Assembly (NCBI GenBank): GCA_900770265.1
Contig: CAAGJR010000101.1
Coordinates: 1 to 7,036 of the forward strand
Direction: 5' to 3'
Source of the DNA: an uncultured Acidaminococcus sp.
GTDB taxonomy: Bacteria > Bacillota > Negativicutes > Acidaminococcales > Acidaminococcaceae
DNA length: 7,036 bases
Below the pieces are notes generated by a model. The model was not told the DNA's origin. It did not search any database and saw only the letters and a list, made by a program, of their open reading frames with translations. Positions 4,441-7,036 of this stretch are shown here, piece after piece. Each line of letters begins with the position of its first letter. Position 1 is the first letter of the stretch. The position numbers and the translations under genes were made by a program.

Positions 4441-5700
4441 ATGCATGCAATAGAAAAAATCTTTGCGAAACATGCGGGCAAAAGCACGGTGGAAACGGGC
4501 GAAATCGTAATGGCAAAAGTGGACTTTGCCGAAATCAACGACCTGTATCTGCAGACCGTTTATTCTTTTTATGAAATGGGTGGGGAAAAAGTCTGGGACA
4601 ACACCCGGTGTGCATTCGTGTTCGACCATTATGCACCCTGCCCCACAATCAAAAGTGCGCAGAACCATAAAGAAATGAGAGAGTTCGCACAGAAGAACAA
4701 CCTGAAGTACCACTTTGACACCAATGCCGGCGTCTGCCACCAGGTGATGCCGGAAGCCGGACTGATCTATCCGGGGATGATCGTGGTCGCCACGGACAGC
4801 CACACCACCACCCATGGTGCCTTCGGGGCTGTGGGCACGGGCTGCGGGGCCACGGACATGGCTACCATCCTGATGACCGGCGAACTGTGGTTCCGGATTC
4901 CTGAAATCATCGAAGTCCGGCTGGAAGGGGAAGCCCCCAAAGGGGTATTCCCTAAGGACGTGATCCTGGCCGTGCTGGGCAAGATCAGAGCCGACGGTGC
5001 GGTGTACAAAGCCATCGATTTCACCGGCAGCTATGTGGAAAATCTGAATGTGGCCGGCCGGATGACCATCTGCAATATGGCCGTGGAAATGGGCGCCAAG
5101 ACGGCATACATGCAGCCCAATCAGGCGGTGCTGGATTATGTGAAGGAACGTGCCGTACGGCCCTATGAAGTGGAATATACGGATCCGGGCTACCAGTATT
5201 CTGAAACCTACACCTTCGATGTATCCAAGCTGGAACCGGAACTGTCCTGCCCCAGCAGTGTGGAAAATGTCCATACGCTGTCCAGCGTGGTGGCCGAAGG
5301 CCCGGTGAAACTGAACCAGGGGTACATCGGTTCCTGCACCGGCGGCCGGGAAGAAGACATCGCCATCGCTGCGAAGATCCTGAAAGGGAAACACATCCCT
5401 GAATACACCAGACTGGTTGTCATCCCTGCTTCTACGGAAGTGATGCAGAAATGCCTGGAAAAAGGCTATATCCAGGATCTGATGGCTGCCGGGGCCACAA
5501 TCTCTACTCCGGGCTGCGGTGCCTGCCTGGGTGCCCACGAAGGCGTCCTGACGGGCGGCGAAGTGTGCATCACCAGCACGAACCGGAATTTCCCGGGCCG
5601 GATGGGCTCCACGGAAGCCAAGATGTATCTGGCCAGCCCTGCTACCGTAGCTGCCAGCATGGTGACGGGCTATATCACGGATCCGCGGAAGTATCTGTAA
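4441..5700 (+). CDS. leuC: LeuC/DmdA-type hydro-lyase, large (iron-sulfur) subunit
   Basis: 419 residues, normal length for the short (archaeal-type) isopropylmalate dehydratase large subunit of the aconitase superfamily. GGGAGG (4427-4432) precedes the ATG by eight bases. Cys299 (IGSCTGG), Cys359 and Cys362 (TPGCGACLG) should hold the [4Fe-4S] cluster, and ATDSHTTTHGAFGAVGTGCG (117-136) is the aconitase-family signature. With the small subunit it would move water across a 2-hydroxy-di- or tricarboxylate in the cytoplasm. Where typical LeuC proteins read GADSHTCTYGALGAF (from memory), this one reads ATDSHTTTHGAFGAV. With a GntR regulator and a permease beside it instead of leuA or leuB, a catabolic hydratase (DmdA, citramalate, maleate or aconitate type) is at least as likely. 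The symbol denotes the family, not a proven role in leucine synthesis. Confidence 0.85.
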   Translation: MHAIEKIFAKHAGKSTVETGEIVMAKVDFAEINDLYLQTVYSFYEMGGEKVWDNTRCAFVFDHYAPCPTIKSAQNHKEMREFAQKNNLKYHFDTNAGVCHQVMPEAGLIYPGMIVVATDSHTTTHGAFGAVGTGCGATDMATILMTGELWFRIPEIIEVRLEGEAPKGVFPKDVILAVLGKIRADGAVYKAIDFTGSYVENLNVAGRMTICNMAVEMGAKTAYMQPNQAVLDYVKERAVRPYEVEYTDPGYQYSETYTFDVSKLEPELSCPSSVENVHTLSSVVAEGPVKLNQGYIGSCTGGREEDIAIAAKILKGKHIPEYTRLVVIPASTEVMQKCLEKGYIQDLMAAGATISTPGCGACLGAHEGVLTGGEVCITSTNRNFPGRMGSTEAKMYLASPATVAASMVTGYITDPRKYL

Positions 5701-5714
5701 GGGAGGCATTTGGA

Positions 5715-6221
5715 ATGGAAACGAAAATTACGGGAAAAATCATTGTAGTCGGCAATAACATCGATACGGACCAGATCTATCCGGGCCGCTATCTGGATAT
5801 CGTGGACCCCAAGGAAATCGGCAGCCACTGCCTGTGCGGGGTGGATGAAAACATTGCGGCGAACTTCCCCCAGGGCGGAATGGTCGTGGCCGGACGGAAC
5901 TTCGGCTGCGGTTCTTCCCGGGAACACGCCCCCATCGCTCTGCTGAACATGGGCGCCAAAGCCGTGCTGGCTGATTCCTTCGCCCGGATCTTCTTCCGGA
6001 ATGCCGTGAACCTGGGCCTCCTGCCCATCATCTGCAAAGGCCTGAGCCAAAAGGTCAAGGACGGGATGACGCTGACTCTGGATCTGGGAAAATATGAAGT
6101 GACGGTCCAGGAAACCGGGGAATCCTACCCCTGCGAAAAACTGGGACCCCAGGCTATGAAAATCCTGGAAGCCGGGGGTATCAAACCCCTGATGCGGAAG
6201 AAATTCGCAAAGAAACAATAA
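5715..6221 (+). CDS. leuD: LeuD/DmdB-type hydro-lyase, small subunit
   Basis: 168 residues, the usual length for the short LeuD form. GGGAGG (5701-5706) begins directly after the leuC stop and stands eight bases before the ATG at 5715. The frame is open further upstream within leuC, but that part is a shadow. NNIDTDQIYPGRYL (14-27) is the substrate-loop region and GRNFGCGSSREHAP (60-73) the conserved swivel-domain motif. It pairs with the large subunit to complete the active site. The loop after the arginine reads YLDIVD, whereas leucine-pathway LeuD proteins usually have YLRT or YLNT there (from memory of work on archaeal isopropylmalate and homoaconitate enzymes). IYPGR is reminiscent of the DmdB-like clade. 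This supports a substrate other than isopropylmalate but does not name it. Confidence 0.85.
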   Translation: METKITGKIIVVGNNIDTDQIYPGRYLDIVDPKEIGSHCLCGVDENIAANFPQGGMVVAGRNFGCGSSREHAPIALLNMGAKAVLADSFARIFFRNAVNLGLLPIICKGLSQKVKDGMTLTLDLGKYEVTVQETGESYPCEKLGPQAMKILEAGGIKPLMRKKFAKKQ

Positions 6222-6237
6222 AGGAAAGGTGAACGAG

Positions 6238-6393
6238 ATGGAATTGGATCAGTTGCTTCTTTTGGGTTCGTTGCTTGTGATCTTTGGCTGCATTGTGTGG
6301 AAAGTCAGGAAGTTCCAGAAAGAACATGACGGGAAGCAGGCTGAACAGAAGAAGGGAGAGAAAACATCATGCCAATTGAATTGGTGTTCGTAA
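6238..6393 (+). CDS. Small single-pass membrane protein (51 residues)
   Basis: A short frame that begins with ATG at 6238, has a good Shine-Dalgarno stretch (GGAAAGG, 6223-6229) and ends with TAA at 6391-6393. The peptide starts MELDQLLLLGSLLVIFGCIV, a clear hydrophobic helix at about residues 5-21. A basic, highly charged tail (KVRKFQKEHDGKQAEQKKGEK) follows, which predicts an N-out, C-in single-span protein. It starts 16 bases after leuD and its last 25 bases overlap the permease start in another frame, so translation of the two may be coupled. I do not recognise a family. By position it may be an accessory subunit or stabiliser of the permease. Few 51-codon frames would by chance have this ribosome site, helix and spacing. 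Confidence 0.65.
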   Translation: MELDQLLLLGSLLVIFGCIVWKVRKFQKEHDGKQAEQKKGEKTSCQLNWCS

Positions 6394-7036
6394 TCGGCAT
6401 CACCGTACTGTTATTCCTGTGTCTGAAGGTCAAAGCCAATGCCTTCATTGCCCTCCTGGCAACGGCACTCATCATGGGGCTGCTTTCCGGTATGGGAGGG
6501 CCTGCGACGATCAAGGCCATTACCAGCGGGTTCGCTAAAACGGTGCAGAGCATCGGGATCGTCATCATCTTCGGGATCCTGCTGGGGAATTATCTGGATG
6601 CGGCTAAAGGTACGAACCGCATGGCCATCGATGCCGTACGGCTGGTTGGACAGAAACGGGCCGGTCTGGCCATGGCCATCACCGGGTACCTGGTTTCCAT
6701 CCCCGTATTCTCCGATGCTGCCTGCGTCATCCTGGCTCCTCTGGTCAAGGCCATCCACAAGAAGACCCATATCCCTCTGGCTGTACTGGCCGTGAGCTTG
6801 TCGGCCGGTCTGCTGTCAACCCATGTGTACGTGCCGCCGACTCCCGGTCCGCTGGCTGCAGCCGGGCTGCTGGGAATCGATATCGGTCAGGCCATCATGT
6901 GGGGCGCTTTTGCCGCCGTGTTCATGACGGCGGGTGGCTGGCTCTTTGCAGAAATCTATCTGCGGACCCGTCCGCAAAGCTATTACCAGTTCCAGCCGGA
7001 TGCTGAAAAAGAGGAAGAGGCTGTTTTCGATGACAA
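6369..7036 (+). CDS. GntP-family carboxylate/sugar-acid permease, N-terminal part
   Basis: 222 complete codons, running off the right edge without a stop. The start ATG at 6369 has GGGAGAG (6354-6360) eight bases before it and lies inside the end of the small membrane protein gene. The protein is very hydrophobic, with probable membrane segments near 3-20, 25-41, 58-75, 97-127, 136-168 and 174-198. LVSIPVFSDAACVILAPLVK (108-127) and STHVYVPPTPGPLAAAG (150-166) resemble the conserved GntP-family signatures. Members take up gluconate, other sugar acids or hydroxy acids with protons at the cytoplasmic membrane. As the last gene seen in the operon it probably imports the substrate of the LeuCD-like enzyme. 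An acidic stretch (DAEKEEEAVFDD) ends the visible part, probably a cytoplasmic loop. Confidence 0.85.
   Translation, partial: MPIELVFVIGITVLLFLCLKVKANAFIALLATALIMGLLSGMGGPATIKAITSGFAKTVQSIGIVIIFGILLGNYLDAAKGTNRMAIDAVRLVGQKRAGLAMAITGYLVSIPVFSDAACVILAPLVKAIHKKTHIPLAVLAVSLSAGLLSTHVYVPPTPGPLAAAGLLGIDIGQAIMWGAFAAVFMTAGGWLFAEIYLRTRPQSYYQFQPDAEKEEEAVFDD

Noticed and set aside
4375..5709. 444-codon open frame on the minus strand
   Set aside because: It lies opposite the well-supported LeuC-like gene, has no ribosome site, and its histidine- and glycine-rich translation is typical of an antisense shadow of GC-rich coding DNA.
5451..5714. Upstream extension of the LeuD-like frame into leuC
   Set aside because: The extension overlaps conserved LeuC residues, whereas ATG at 5715 has an ideal ribosome site and gives a normal LeuD length.

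Overview
The window looks like the chromosome of a gut-type Negativicute, with Acidaminococcus or a close relative as my best guess. The grounds are moderately high GC by eye, strong AGGAGG-type ribosome sites, GC-rich hairpin repeats between genes, and a gene set centred on amino acids and organic acids. I cannot confirm the genus without a search.

Layout. (1) Bases 1-1294, minus strand: a promoter, a low-specificity L-threonine aldolase, and 33 bases later the first 46 codons of a sodium/proton dicarboxylate-amino acid symporter (DAACS family) that runs off the left edge. (2) About 1388-3333: an insertion sequence of roughly 1.95 kb with one intact DDE transposase of the IS1182 type. It has imperfect terminal inverted repeats and apparent target duplications. 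Its transposase promoter is preceded by a terminator-like hairpin, and two terminators follow the gene. Its roughly 330-base left leader is packed with hairpins. Joining the flanks shows that the element sits in the loop of a palindrome. (3) 3344-3555: remnant intergenic DNA holding a hairpin repeat and the terminator of the next gene. (4) 3556-4209, minus strand: a GntR-family regulator with an FCD ligand domain. (5) 4219-4440: a divergent control region with two identical 25-base operator-like repeats, each carrying the palindrome ATATCGTATACGATAT. (6) 4441-7036, plus strand: a four-gene operon of LeuC-like and LeuD-like hydratase subunits, a previously unlisted 51-residue single-pass membrane protein, and a GntP-family permease cut by the right edge.

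How the parts fit. The LeuCD-like enzyme has no leuA or leuB beside it. Instead it has a divergent ligand-sensing regulator, twin operators and a carboxylate permease. That argues for an inducible uptake-and-hydratase unit for a small di- or tricarboxylate (for example an aconitate, citramalate, maleate or dimethylmalate type substrate) more than for leucine synthesis. The exact substrate cannot be read from the sequence. The threonine aldolase operon appears unrelated and is separated from this system by the insertion sequence.
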